Shown: positions 16,050 to 25,147, counted from the first letter of the stretch. The stretch is 60,165 nucleotides of DNA from a candidate division FCPU426 bacterium (GCA_030591525.1 JAUVAV010000017.1:1-60165); one strand, 5' to 3'. A program made the numbers and translations. The notes: generated from the letters alone by a model not told the origin.

Positions 16050-16262
16050 GATGGGTGAACAGGGGACATAATGGAAAGCGAGGGAATTGTCCGAGCGGCA
16101 TTGTGTACCCGGAGAAAACCATATTGAAGAGGGGAAAAGTATGTGGAGAATAATATTATCCTATTTCCAAATACCGTCGCCCTTCAACAATTATAATAAA
16201 AGACAATTTTAAACGGTTAATCGGATTACGTTCACTATTAATCACGAATTTGAGGGGGCTTC

Positions 16263-17120
16263 ATGGTTGAGCGCAAGAAAGCAACCAAAATATCAAAGGT
16301 GCGTAGATTTACTTGCGCTGATATTCTCGGAGATCATCCTCTTAAAACCCATCCTTTCGGTCGCTTGCTCAAGGCTGATGGTGAGTCGACCGAAAGTGGA
16401 GTCCGTCATAGAATGCTTTCAGAATACGATGGACAGAGAACGGCATTTGTTGAGTGTATGCGAGAGATACTCGCTCGACACCATGTTGGTCCTGAAGCTT
16501 TGGAGCGGGATAGGCAACGTCGTGAGGCTATGAGACGTCTTGGCTTTGAGGATGCTCAATCTCGCATGATGCGATTTCCTTCAAATATTTCTACGCAAAA
16601 GGGAAACCTCGCTGAAATTATGCTGGCAGAATATCTTGTTGCTGCAAGTAAAGTGTCTTTGCCTGTCTATCGTCTCAGATATAACCCGAATGTAGATCAG
16701 GCAATGAAAGGAGATGATGTCCTCGCTTTTGACCTGGACTCCAATCCTGCGCGTATAATCGTCGGCGAGTCGAAATTTCGAACAACATCATCCAAAACCG
16801 CTGTAACCGAAATCGTTGACGGGCTCGTTCGTTCACATAAGGGCGGTATCCCAGCATCATTGCAGTTTGTAGCGGATCGATTGTTTGAAACAGGCAAAGC
16901 TGATCTTGGAGGACGAGTTCTTGAATGTACAACCCTGTTCGCATTGGAAAAGCTACGGCTTGACTATGTAGGGTTGTTAATGAGTGATGCTCGAAGCGCC
17001 GAGAGGTTAAAGCAGCATACGGCCAATGACCTTCATCGACTTGCGGTGATTTCATTTAGCCTGGACTCGCCAGACTCAATTGTTGCCCCCTGCTATGATG
17101 GTCTGGAAGAACAGCTATGA
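16263..17120 (+). CDS. hamA: HamA, DUF1837-type nuclease of a Hachiman anti-phage system
   Basis: A 285-residue protein of the HamA (DUF1837) family. The PD-(D/E)XK-like nuclease centre is visible as GDDVLAFDLDS near residue 149-159 (the catalytic Asp) and VGESKFRT near 166-173 (Glu and Lys of the ExK motif). It overlaps hamB by 4 bases (ATGA), the standard two-gene Hachiman order. In characterised systems HamB holds HamA in check and HamA degrades DNA when the pair is triggered, causing abortive infection. The start ATG 16263 has GAGGGGG upstream. The N-terminal ~100 residues are helical and unassigned. G+C content is lower than in the flanking chromosome. Confidence 0.85.
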   Translation: MVERKKATKISKVRRFTCADILGDHPLKTHPFGRLLKADGESTESGVRHRMLSEYDGQRTAFVECMREILARHHVGPEALERDRQRREAMRRLGFEDAQSRMMRFPSNISTQKGNLAEIMLAEYLVAASKVSLPVYRLRYNPNVDQAMKGDDVLAFDLDSNPARIIVGESKFRTTSSKTAVTEIVDGLVRSHKGGIPASLQFVADRLFETGKADLGGRVLECTTLFALEKLRLDYVGLLMSDARSAERLKQHTANDLHRLAVISFSLDSPDSIVAPCYDGLEEQL

Positions 17121-20100
17121 CAATTCCTCTTGAGCAGGCGCACAGTGTTATCACATCAATGCAGTCCGGACCGATTCAAAACCTGTTTGCACAATCCCAC
17201 GCAAAACATGTTTTGCATGAGGTCAATGAATCTCCGGACAATTTTCCTGCCTTTGATGAGCGGCTCGAAGACAAGGTCACCTTTTCGGCTTATGCTTTAC
17301 TTGCTGCAAGTTGCAGCAAGTTGGAGCAACAGTCCATTGAAGGAGGGGCGGACGGACTTGAGACTGCGGCGGCCCTTCTGCAAAATGTTCACGGGCCATT
17401 TGTGGGAAAATTTCGTGAGAGCAACTTTCACGCGCTGGTCTCGTCAATGGCATTTTATGCCGCAGGACATTACTCTCGCGCCTTTGTTGCGATTCGCCAA
17501 GTGGAGAGTATCACAAAGGCCGCTGGCGTAATCGCAGCGTTTATCCGGAAAGATCTGAAGGCTCTGGTAAAACGACTCAACGGAATTCTGCTCCAGGATA
17601 CACCCGAATTCGAGAGTCAGGCCGATCTTGATGAGTGGGTCATTACGATAGCAATTGCACGTTCTTTAGCCTCGATTCTCGAATTCATCATCACAGGATC
17701 TGAGGATATCCTGGATGAGGTAAGTCTAACTCTCGAGGACGCTTCAGTGATTGCGGTGACGGGAATGTCACCTGCTCATTGGTGGATTGTCCGATTGTTG
17801 AAATTGATGCTACGGAATCTCGGGGATGCTTCTCTATGGAAAATCCTTCCTCCGTTTTTTGGCCCTGAAGCAAACATTAACCTTGATCGATACATCCGTT
17901 TGTTAGCCTTCTCAAAATTACCCGTTATCGAGCTATGGGCATCACAGCGTGCGGCACTGTCACTTGCGCTGAATCCCACGAACCGTGGGGGAGTTGTCAA
18001 TTTGCGAACCAGTGCAGGGAAGACTCGAGTAGCTGAACTAGCCATACTTCAAACGCTTTGCAGTGATCGCGCGACAAGAGTTATCTATCTCGCACCCTTC
18101 CGGTCTCTTGCATTCGAAGTGGAAAGAACTCTATCCTCGTCGTTCTTATGGCTCGGGTTCCAGGTGTCTCATTTGTACGGTGGTTCACGAGTAAGTTCCG
18201 TAGATACTGAACTGGTTTCTCAGTCGTCAATCACCATAGCGACACCAGAAAAAGCGAGGGCTCTGTTTCGGGCTGTCCCCGAACTTTTCGAAAACGTCAA
18301 GCTCATCATCATAGACGAAGGGCACTTGATCGGTCCGTCGGAGAGGTACGTGAGAAACGAGCTATTCGTCGACCACCTTCGGGCATTTGCTCAATCTACA
18401 GGGGCCAGGATGCTTCTTTTGTCTGCAGTGCTCCCTAACACCCAGGAACTCGCTGAATGGGTCGCTGGAGATCCGGGAGCTGTGGCGATTTCCCCGTGGA
18501 AGCCTTCTGCTGAACGGTTCGGTCTCTTGAGATGGAACGGCACAAGAGTTCGCATTGATTGGCTTGGTAAGGTTCAATCCTTTAATCGCTCATTCGTAGA
18601 AGCAAAACCGGTTAGCAAAAGAAAGAACAGCAGGGTTTTCCCTGCAAACAAGACAGATGCTGTTGCCGCGACTGCCGTTCGTTTAAGCAATCTCGGTACT
18701 GTTATGATCTTTGCCGGGCAGGCACAATGGGTTCCCTCAATGGCGAAGTCTGTATGGCAGGCTTTGGGGAGCGACACTCAAGAACATAAATGGCCCGAGC
18801 ATGAGTGGAAGGTATTTGAGGCTGTTTGTATTGAGGAGCTTGAACCAAACACAGTTGAATTGGAAGCTGCGAGAGTCGGTGTTATCTGCCATAGCAACCG
18901 TTTGACTACTCAAGTTCGATTAGCGATGGAAGTCTTGATGAGGTCGCATCCTGCCAAAATAATTATCGCTACAACTACATTGGGTCAAGGCGTTAACGTA
19001 GGAATTTCCTCAGTCATTGTCGCTACTCCATATATCGGGCAAAACAGGACCATCGATAAAAGAGACTTTTGGAACATTTGTGGTCGGGCTGGTCGTGCGT
19101 TCGTTGATGGTGAAGGTAAGATACTATATGCAATAGACGGTACCAGAAAGCCTGGGCAAATAAGAAGAGATGAATCGCTCGCCCGTTCATACTTTGATAT
19201 CAGTAGTACGAATCGTGTTGAAAGTGGTTTGCTTTATGTCATAAACTACTTACGGCGTATTGCCGACCAGGCTGGTGTTTCTTTTGATGTTTTGATCGAA
19301 CTAGTCGCAAATAACAATTTTAGTACTCTCGGCAAGCAAGGAGAACATTTTGAAGCGATTCTAGATCTTATTGACGATGAGCTATTGGCATTGCACGAGG
19401 ATGCGTCAGTCAATCAATTGGTTGATGATTCAGTCGAATGGGTTGACCAAGCTTTTCGAGAATCGCTTGCTGTGATCCAGGCATCCGCTGAAGTCTGTCA
19501 GTCGAACAAGGATGATGTGATCTCATTTTTAAAGGCCAGAGCGGCATTTACATTGAAGCGGGTACCCGATTGGGCTACTCGAAAGGCTGTCGTAGCTTCT
19601 GGCTTGCCTTTGAGCGTGGCTATAACAGCACATAGAGATTTGGATCTATTCAGAAAGTTGGCAGATGAATGTCTACAATCAGACATGTCGCTCTCTCCGC
19701 TGAATACTGTTGTTCAGAAGATTGAGGAATGGGCCAGAGAAAACGCATATTCGGTTACTGACGATATGCCCGAGAAATCGAAACTTGATAACCTACGTGA
19801 GAAATGGTTGGGAGGGGTTGGTCTACATGAGCTTATTGAACTGGATTCTGATGCCACTTTCATCTGCAAAGAGCTTTACGGCTATCACTTGCCTTGGATT
19901 ATTCATGCGATTTCGCAAAAACTAGATAAAGAGGAGGAAGAAGAACGTATCAATATCATGGCACGAATTGCTCTGCTTGTGGAAATCGGGGTGCCTACAG
20001 AAATGGCAGCTAGGATATTTCTTGCTGGTATCAGGTCACGTGTGGCTGCTACCGAACTTTCACGATTGGATATTCAATTTGGCACCAGTGTCTCTGCAAT

Positions 20101-20461
20101 AAGTAACAAGTTGCTTGACTCGGATTTTATAGACGCATTGATTTCACATGTGTCCATACCGACAGCAGAATGGTTGAGATTCATGCTGGCGGATGAATCT
20201 CGGCGGAAAATTACTGTGCCAAGCATTGCCCCATTCAAACTTAAGCAATCTCTTGATATGGATATGTTGTATGCCCGAAGCTTTGGAGAGAATGTATTCC
20301 TTTGCTCGTTGGATGGGAGGAAGAGAATTCGAGTGAAATCCACAGAAAGACGGCCTTTTAACCAGGTGGCTGATGATCCGAGATTTGTATTCGAGAAATC
20401 AGGTGAGACTTGGTTGTTGACCATCAGAGATCCACGCTGTGAACGAGTAAGTATTGAATAG
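17117..20461 (+). CDS. hamB: HamB, superfamily 2 DEAD/DEAH-box helicase of a Hachiman system
   Basis: A 1114-residue helicase translationally coupled to hamA. Motifs in order: Walker A LRTSAGKTRVAE near 296-307; motif Ia IYLAPFRSLAFEVE; motif II IIIDEGHLIG with DEGH near 400-403; motif III LSAVLPN near 434-440; then ATTTLGQGVNVG and CGRAGRAF (motif VI, near 655). The ~280-residue N-terminal and ~400-residue C-terminal helical regions are typical of HamB. It is thought to sense damaged or invading DNA and release HamA. All helicase motifs look intact and the frame is uninterrupted, so the system is probably functional. Confidence 0.87.
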   Translation: MTIPLEQAHSVITSMQSGPIQNLFAQSHAKHVLHEVNESPDNFPAFDERLEDKVTFSAYALLAASCSKLEQQSIEGGADGLETAAALLQNVHGPFVGKFRESNFHALVSSMAFYAAGHYSRAFVAIRQVESITKAAGVIAAFIRKDLKALVKRLNGILLQDTPEFESQADLDEWVITIAIARSLASILEFIITGSEDILDEVSLTLEDASVIAVTGMSPAHWWIVRLLKLMLRNLGDASLWKILPPFFGPEANINLDRYIRLLAFSKLPVIELWASQRAALSLALNPTNRGGVVNLRTSAGKTRVAELAILQTLCSDRATRVIYLAPFRSLAFEVERTLSSSFLWLGFQVSHLYGGSRVSSVDTELVSQSSITIATPEKARALFRAVPELFENVKLIIIDEGHLIGPSERYVRNELFVDHLRAFAQSTGARMLLLSAVLPNTQELAEWVAGDPGAVAISPWKPSAERFGLLRWNGTRVRIDWLGKVQSFNRSFVEAKPVSKRKNSRVFPANKTDAVAATAVRLSNLGTVMIFAGQAQWVPSMAKSVWQALGSDTQEHKWPEHEWKVFEAVCIEELEPNTVELEAARVGVICHSNRLTTQVRLAMEVLMRSHPAKIIIATTTLGQGVNVGISSVIVATPYIGQNRTIDKRDFWNICGRAGRAFVDGEGKILYAIDGTRKPGQIRRDESLARSYFDISSTNRVESGLLYVINYLRRIADQAGVSFDVLIELVANNNFSTLGKQGEHFEAILDLIDDELLALHEDASVNQLVDDSVEWVDQAFRESLAVIQASAEVCQSNKDDVISFLKARAAFTLKRVPDWATRKAVVASGLPLSVAITAHRDLDLFRKLADECLQSDMSLSPLNTVVQKIEEWARENAYSVTDDMPEKSKLDNLREKWLGGVGLHELIELDSDATFICKELYGYHLPWIIHAISQKLDKEEEEERINIMARIALLVEIGVPTEMAARIFLAGIRSRVAATELSRLDIQFGTSVSAISNKLLDSDFIDALISHVSIPTAEWLRFMLADESRRKITVPSIAPFKLKQSLDMDMLYARSFGENVFLCSLDGRKRIRVKSTERRPFNQVADDPRFVFEKSGETWLLTIRDPRCERVSIE

Positions 20462-20585
20462 TGATTGTGGATAAAAGGGCACGTTGCCCGAATAAATGTT
20501 TGACGCAAATGAGGACGTTCAAGCGCTGCGTAATAGTGATTGGGGACGTAGTCTTGCGTCAGGCAAAGTCTGGATAAAGGGGATG

Positions 20586-20615
20586 AGTAGGGGTTCGAAA
20601 TTTCGAACCCCTACT
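20586..20615. repeat. 30-bp perfect AGTAGGGG palindrome
   Basis: AGTAGGGGTTCGAAA and TTTCGAACCCCTACT are exact reverse complements. The GTTCGAA core is not a tRNA T-loop because no acceptor or anticodon arms flank it. It belongs to the GTAGGGG-type palindrome group and lies just before the intron-like RNA. Confidence 0.8.
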
Positions 20616-20629
20616 TTGTAATGAAATCT

Positions 20630-21015
20630 AGGGGGTAATCAACCCCGCCCGGCAAAGCAGGCCGGCAGCCGGAAGCGAGTCTTGCGCGATAGAGAGGTGA
20701 CTCTCTATCAAGAAGCGTATGATCAGCGTAGACAGCGAGTACGCAGGTCGTGTGATTGAGCCACGAAATACTCATAGCGGAAGCCGAAAAATGGAAACGC
20801 CGGAGGGAAACATGGCGAGGACACAGAACCTTGGTAACATGTAGACTGAAAACCAGCGGATAACGATTAATCGGATACGAATAGAAACGGTTACTTTGTT
20901 TGTGGCGAACACATAATCTGAGGAGCCGGATGCGTTAATTGTGCACGTTCGGATTTGTGGGAGCCTGGGGTGGGTGACCTCCCTAGGCCACTCGGCCGGA
21001 TGACCGGTTAACGTG
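20630..21015 (+). ncRNA. ORF-less group II intron-like RNA (domain V/VI visible)
   Basis: No protein is encoded. GAGCCGGATGCG (20923-20934), a TTAATT loop, GTGCA, a CG bulge and TTCGG match group II intron domain V: a helix, the two-base CG bulge on the 3' side, and the AGC triad. A domain-VI-like stem (GGAGCCTGGGG...CCTCCCTAGGCC) and CACTCGG follow. The upstream ~290 bases are rich in short GGAAG/GCGAA/GAAACGCC turns as in domains I-III, including GTCGTGTGATTGAGCC. There is no reverse-transcriptase frame between these parts. I could not fix the 5' boundary. Either a small intron mobilised in trans or a remnant. Confidence 0.5.
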
Positions 21016-21099
21016 TAGATTGGTGATGTAGTTACGAAATCAGAAAATTATTTAATTATATAATGGCATACCTGTTTCCTTTTGAATAAAGGAGTAAAT

Positions 21100-21681
21100 A
21101 TGTCCGGTATTTCCCCAAGTATAAAAGAAATTAAACGATACCTTGAAAAATGGGATTTATTGGAAAATTATGTATTGCAAGAAAATAGTTTGAAGAAACT
21201 ATTTTCTGTTACCTACCCGAAAAACAATTCGATGGATGATGTGCTTATCAAAGTATGTTCTTTGAATGATTTTTATAGCACCAATATTTATAATCCTTTC
21301 GCTGTGGCCAAACATATTGTTGGTTTGAAGATTGACGAAAAACTTACAAACAATGATTTGAATATTGTTAACCAGGTTGCGGATGTCGAAGTGAAAAAAG
21401 GGAAGAGGATTAATTTTTATTCCTTTGCCACGAAATACTGCAGCCATCATAAACCGATTGTATATCCGATCTATGATTTCTATGTTGAAAAAATGTTGGT
21501 GTACTTTAAAAAAAGAGACAAGTTTTATAATTTCAAACTAGCCGATTTAAAGGAATATTCCAAATATAGAAATATTTTGGATCACTTCCAGAAATACTAT
21601 GGCTTTCAACAGTTTAATTTGAAACAAATTGATAAATACATTTGGCAGATTGGAAAAGAGCAATTTCCCAGGAAATATTAA
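21100..21681 (+). CDS. Unknown protein in AT-rich defence-island pair (gene 1)
   Basis: A 193-residue protein I do not recognise with confidence. ATG 21100 is chosen because AAAGGAG precedes it. It is rich in Lys/Tyr/Phe, mostly helical, and has a striking central motif, INFYSFATKYCSHHKPIVYP followed by IYDFYV, that reads like a conserved family core; similar S-F-x-x-K-Y-C...H-x-P...Y-P-I-Y-D patterns occur in some small DNA-glycosylase-like proteins (a weak resemblance, inference only). It lies 21 bases before a PD-(D/E)XK-like gene in the same direction. Base composition is markedly AT-rich compared with the chromosome, which suggests horizontal transfer. Confidence 0.6.
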   Translation: MSGISPSIKEIKRYLEKWDLLENYVLQENSLKKLFSVTYPKNNSMDDVLIKVCSLNDFYSTNIYNPFAVAKHIVGLKIDEKLTNNDLNIVNQVADVEVKKGKRINFYSFATKYCSHHKPIVYPIYDFYVEKMLVYFKKRDKFYNFKLADLKEYSKYRNILDHFQKYYGFQQFNLKQIDKYIWQIGKEQFPRKY

Positions 21682-21702
21682 TCACATGAAAAGGAGGGCA
21701 TT

Positions 21703-22299
21703 ATGAGTGGGATTAGAAAAAAGGATTTCAAAATTGGATGTTTTCATGGGAAATTAAATCCAAATGAAAAAAGTATGGAAGCGCGGATGAGAAATTATCT
21801 CTATCTGATAGGGATGTTGAGAGTGAACCAAAATAGAAGCAAAACCATTAATATTAGGCTCATTGCTTATGAAATGCCTTTGATGGACGGGCAATCGAGA
21901 GGGAAGTGCGTTGATTTGTTTGGATATGATCAGAATAAACGACCATGGATTGTTGAATTGAAGAAAGAAGATTCAAGTGAAAACATAAACGAAGTAATAG
22001 GGCAAATTTGTAAATATAGTAAAATATTGGATAAGGACGACATTCGAAAAGCGATTGAGAAGGAAATAGCTGAGAAATATCATTGGGATAATTTTATGTT
22101 CTCCCCCGGGGTGGGAAAAATACTATTGGCACCCAGGAAATATTTTAAGGGCAAATCACTAACGATATGCAGTGAAATGCAGATAATGTGCTGTGCTTTT
22201 GCGTGGATTCAAAGTGGAGAAAAGCAAATGAAATTGTTGGCGGGATGTGGAAGTGCGGGAGTTGTAAACTTAAGGGTAGAAAATAAAAGAGACTTATAA
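21703..22299 (+). CDS. PD-(D/E)XK-like nuclease domain protein in AT-rich pair (gene 2)
   Basis: A 198-residue protein with a probable restriction-endonuclease-type fold. CVDLFGYDQNKRPWIVELKK (about residues 67-86) gives D-x(13)-E-x-K, the catalytic pattern, followed by the helix SSENINEVIGQICKYSKIL that normally carries the conserved Gln/Tyr of the fold. Upstream EARMRNYLYLIGML resembles the N-terminal Glu-bearing helix. The AAGGAGG site is strong. Partner of the preceding gene, with similar AT-rich composition. Function in DNA defence or repair is inferred from fold and location next to Hachiman. Confidence 0.65.
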   Translation: MSGIRKKDFKIGCFHGKLNPNEKSMEARMRNYLYLIGMLRVNQNRSKTINIRLIAYEMPLMDGQSRGKCVDLFGYDQNKRPWIVELKKEDSSENINEVIGQICKYSKILDKDDIRKAIEKEIAEKYHWDNFMFSPGVGKILLAPRKYFKGKSLTICSEMQIMCCAFAWIQSGEKQMKLLAGCGSAGVVNLRVENKRDL

Positions 22300-22480
22300 G
22301 TGGGGGGAGTCCATTTTTTTGGATAACCGGATAACGAAGGAAATAGTTGCTATCACGCTGTCATCAAATACCATCACCTTGTGACTTGCCCGAGAAAAAG
22401 GCCACTCAGGAGAACAGGGACAAAATCATTCGGGTATGACAAAACGTACTAATTGCTCAATCTTCTAGGACTGCCCTGCC

Positions 22481-22621
22481 TGGGATCGCCGAGCTCCAGC
22501 TCGGCAATTCAATCAGTTATTGATTTGCCACGCCGTATATGTGATCAGCGTCGCTATAGGGCAAGCAGCCGTGCGAGAGTGCCGGCCGGATTTATTGCCG
22601 AGCTGGAGCTCGGCGATCCCA
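22481..22621. repeat. 141-bp element bounded by 28-bp perfect inverted repeats
   Basis: The left arm begins TGGGATCGCCGAGCTCCAGC and runs 22481-22508. The right arm 22594-22621 is its exact reverse complement. Each arm also contains its own hairpin, GCCGAGCT/AGCTCGGC. The 85-base interior is unremarkable. The structure could be a MITE-like insertion or a large cruciform. The 22300-22480 stretch holds no recognisable feature, and 22622-22750 holds only a CCCCGG/CCGGGG hairpin near 22720-22738. The open frame across this region is not a gene. Confidence 0.8.
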
Positions 22622-22751
22622 GAATACCGTTGACCGCTCTCAGTTATTTGCCGGGTTTTCCGACAAGCTCCCAGGAGAAGTTTCTTAGAAGGAATCTGAA
22701 TTTTAAAGCTTTTTTTGGACCCCGGTTTTCACCGGGGTGACGAATAATACC

Positions 22752-22779
22752 TAAAACAGACTAAATCCTCAGGCTCCTA
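22752..22779 (-). repeat. Partial TAGGAGCC element (arm only) at the 3' end of the LhgO-like gene
   Basis: Read on the minus strand it is TAGGAGCCTGAGGATTTAGT followed by CTGTTTTA, matching the right arm of the element at 43706-43850. The minus-strand oxidoreductase gene ends inside it: the last codons and the TGA stop are element sequence. Confidence 0.6.
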
Positions 22780-23890
22780 CCTCTATTTCACGAACCAGGT
22801 CTTCCACCATATCGGCGATGGAGAGGCAGCAAGTTAGTCCGGGAGACTCGATACCGATAAGGTTGATTAATCCCTCTAAGCCGCGGTCAGCTTCATGCCG
22901 GATCACGAAATCCCGGAAACCGTCATCCGGGCCCTGGAGTTTGGGACGGATACCAGAGGTATCCGGATATAAATCTTCGGGCCGAAGCCGGGGAAGATAG
23001 CGGCGCACGGCGTCGCAGAAAGAAGTTTTTTTATTTTCATCCACGGTATAATCCGGGCCGGTAACATAATAAGCATCCGGCCCGAAACGGATGCCGCCCC
23101 CCAGATCCCGGGTTAAATGGATTCCCAAACTTCGGCCCTGCAGGGTTGGTACGGGATAAATAAGTCTTTCAACCTTTAGGGTTTTTGAAGTTCTGAAATA
23201 ATCTCCTTTGCAATAATGGAGACCATAACCGGCTTTTTGGGGATTAATGCCGGCCAACTCTGCGACATAATCGGAAGCCAGTCCTGCGCAATTAATAACT
23301 ACTCTTGATTTAAACTTAAAGCCCTCCTTTTTCAAAGTGATTTTAAAACCGGAATCAGTCTTTTCCAGACCGGATATTTCTGAATCATAGGTGATAAGTG
23401 CGCCTTGAGCCTCGGCGGCCAGAGACAATTTATGCATGAGTGCATGCGTGTCAATGATGCCGGTTGAGGGGGAGTATAGTCCTGCCAGGCACTGGATCTC
23501 AGGCTCGAGCGTGTTAACCTCGCTTTGGTCTAAAAGCGTTAGTCCGGGGACTTGGTTTTCTCTGCCATTATGGTAAAGTTCTTCAAGTTGCCGGACTTCC
23601 GGGGGGGTAGTAGCAATAATTATTTTTTCCAGCCGGGCATGCGAAACGGCCGCCTGTTCACAGTAGGCATAGAGGAGAGGGTTACCGGCTACGCACAGGC
23701 GCGCCTTGAGCGATCCGGGAGGGTAATATATACCGCTATGAATAACCTCGCTGTTCCGGCTGGAGATTTCCTGCCCGCAACGGGAATGTCTTTCCAGGAC
23801 CGCCACGGAGCGCCGGGAATTGGCAGTCCGGGCGGCCACGGCCAGGCCGATTACACCTGCGCCGATAATCGTAATATCAATATTTTCCAT
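22769..23890 (-). CDS. lhgO: FAD-dependent oxidoreductase, L-2-hydroxyglutarate oxidase (LhgO) family
   Basis: A 373-residue DAO-fold flavoprotein. The FAD motif IIGAGVIGLAVA is at 8-19, with the ribose-binding acid in VLERH; SSRNSEVIHSGIYYPPGSLKARLC (43-66) is the signature of LhgO/YgaF proteins. The C-terminal GIESPGLTCCLSIA is the second FAD-contact region. LhgO oxidises L-2-hydroxyglutarate to 2-oxoglutarate and passes electrons to the quinone pool; related proteins act on other 2-hydroxy acids, so the substrate is not certain. It lies 18 bases after an HD-domain gene, so the two form a minus-strand operon. The extreme C terminus is encoded by repeat sequence. Confidence 0.85.
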   Translation of the reverse strand: MENIDITIIGAGVIGLAVAARTANSRRSVAVLERHSRCGQEISSRNSEVIHSGIYYPPGSLKARLCVAGNPLLYAYCEQAAVSHARLEKIIIATTPPEVRQLEELYHNGRENQVPGLTLLDQSEVNTLEPEIQCLAGLYSPSTGIIDTHALMHKLSLAAEAQGALITYDSEISGLEKTDSGFKITLKKEGFKFKSRVVINCAGLASDYVAELAGINPQKAGYGLHYCKGDYFRTSKTLKVERLIYPVPTLQGRSLGIHLTRDLGGGIRFGPDAYYVTGPDYTVDENKKTSFCDAVRRYLPRLRPEDLYPDTSGIRPKLQGPDDGFRDFVIRHEADRGLEGLINLIGIESPGLTCCLSIADMVEDLVREIEVGA

Positions 23891-23908
23891 AGTAACCAGA
23901 CCGGATGT

Positions 23909-25147
23909 TCAATCAAAGTCCGCGTAAATTTCCCCGAAATTGATGCCGCCGATGTTCTTGATTTCATTCTGGTATTTATTGTCCAGGCTTACTCTGGCCC
24001 GCCAAAGTTCCTGGTTGGCGCTCCCATTGCGGATGGCTACGTAAGCTTCGATGAAGGCGGCCAGTTCATCGGCGGCCTTTACCAGGCTGCCGTCCCGCGG
24101 GTTGAATATATCTTTATTGTATTCGGCGTTGATGAGTTCACTGGCGTCCCCAGCGGGATTTTGGGCGGAGGCAGCAGTTTTTTGGGTACCCAGAATTTTG
24201 ATTTTGCCATTCCGGGTTATGCGGGTTTCAAACTCCTTTTCCGCGAACATTTTAATCTCCGGATGCCAGGCCGAAGGGATGAGGCCGTAGACCTCTTTTT
24301 CCAGGAGTTCTTTTTCATATTCCTTAATCAGGTCATCCAGGCCGGCTACGGATTTTTTTACCGGTGAAATAATATCCCGGGTAAGCACTTCGGGCAAATC
24401 GTGAAACAAACCGGTTAGGTAGTTATTAATCCGTCTCTGCTTACACGCCCCGATCTCCAGCGAGAATAGATAGACCAGGATGGCTACAAATAACAGGTGG
24501 CCGATGACCGAGGTTTTAGGGATGCGGTGAAGATTGGACCAGCGGGTTTGAAAGCGAAGCTCACCGCATAAACTAATGAAACGCCGGTACTCGGCATGAG
24601 AGTTTAGCTGGGCAATGCCCGGGAGTTCGGCGTATTTTTTCTGCTTGGCATCCAGATCTTTCTGGATCTCCGCGATGTCATAGCCGTCAGGGTTGGCCTG
24701 CCGGATAATGGCGAATTCGAGTTTGGTGGCGTAGAAGTGGGCCGCGCTCAGAATACGGGTATTCACATTTTCTTCCCTGCGGCTGAAATGCTTCCGGAAG
24801 CGGTGGCAGAACGGTTTGCCCAGCGGAGCGATAAAAGGCTCCAGCTCATTATAAACCCAATCATTCAGAAGTTTGTACTTTACGGCATCGGCTTTAATCT
24901 TATGAAAAATAGGCGGCTTTAAATCCGTCAGGACAATCCGCTGCAGAAGTTCGAACAGGCCGCCTTCAATAATCTCCAGCCAGTCAAAACCCGGCGTGTT
25001 TTCCTCGAATTTTCCTAGAAAGTAGGCGATGACCATCTTATGGGCCTGTTTATCCAATTCTGTGAATTCCATGGGACGGGCCTTGTCATTCCAGCGTTGC
25101 ATGAAAGCGGCATCAAATAATTTCAGGAGCAGGGATTTTCTTATCAT
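23909..25147 (-). CDS. HD-domain phosphohydrolase
   Basis: A 412-residue cytoplasmic protein. GHLLFVAILVYLF near residue 215 carries the first His, NNYLTGLFHDLPEVLTRDI near 242-260 carries the HD pair, and later Asp residues complete the HD-superfamily metal site. Preceding residues include a conserved RFISLCGELRFQTRW segment. HD proteins of this size hydrolyse nucleotides or phosphoesters; the substrate is unknown. It is the first gene of a minus-strand pair with the LhgO-like oxidase. The start ATG 25147 is clear of the divergent gene at 25309. Confidence 0.8.
   Translation of the reverse strand: MIRKSLLLKLFDAAFMQRWNDKARPMEFTELDKQAHKMVIAYFLGKFEENTPGFDWLEIIEGGLFELLQRIVLTDLKPPIFHKIKADAVKYKLLNDWVYNELEPFIAPLGKPFCHRFRKHFSRREENVNTRILSAAHFYATKLEFAIIRQANPDGYDIAEIQKDLDAKQKKYAELPGIAQLNSHAEYRRFISLCGELRFQTRWSNLHRIPKTSVIGHLLFVAILVYLFSLEIGACKQRRINNYLTGLFHDLPEVLTRDIISPVKKSVAGLDDLIKEYEKELLEKEVYGLIPSAWHPEIKMFAEKEFETRITRNGKIKILGTQKTAASAQNPAGDASELINAEYNKDIFNPRDGSLVKAADELAAFIEAYVAIRNGSANQELWRARVSLDNKYQNEIKNIGGINFGEIYADFD

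Noticed and set aside
15788-16069. 93-codon open frame on the minus strand
   Set aside because: It is antisense to the Fn3-like gene fragment and has low-complexity Pro/Phe/Gly content.
20586-20615. tRNA T-arm (GTTCGAA)
   Set aside because: The word sits in a perfect palindrome and no acceptor, D or anticodon arm surrounds it. No tRNA was found anywhere in the window.
22453-22740. Open frame of 95 codons
   Set aside because: It spans the 28-bp inverted repeat and has low-complexity translation; no start context.
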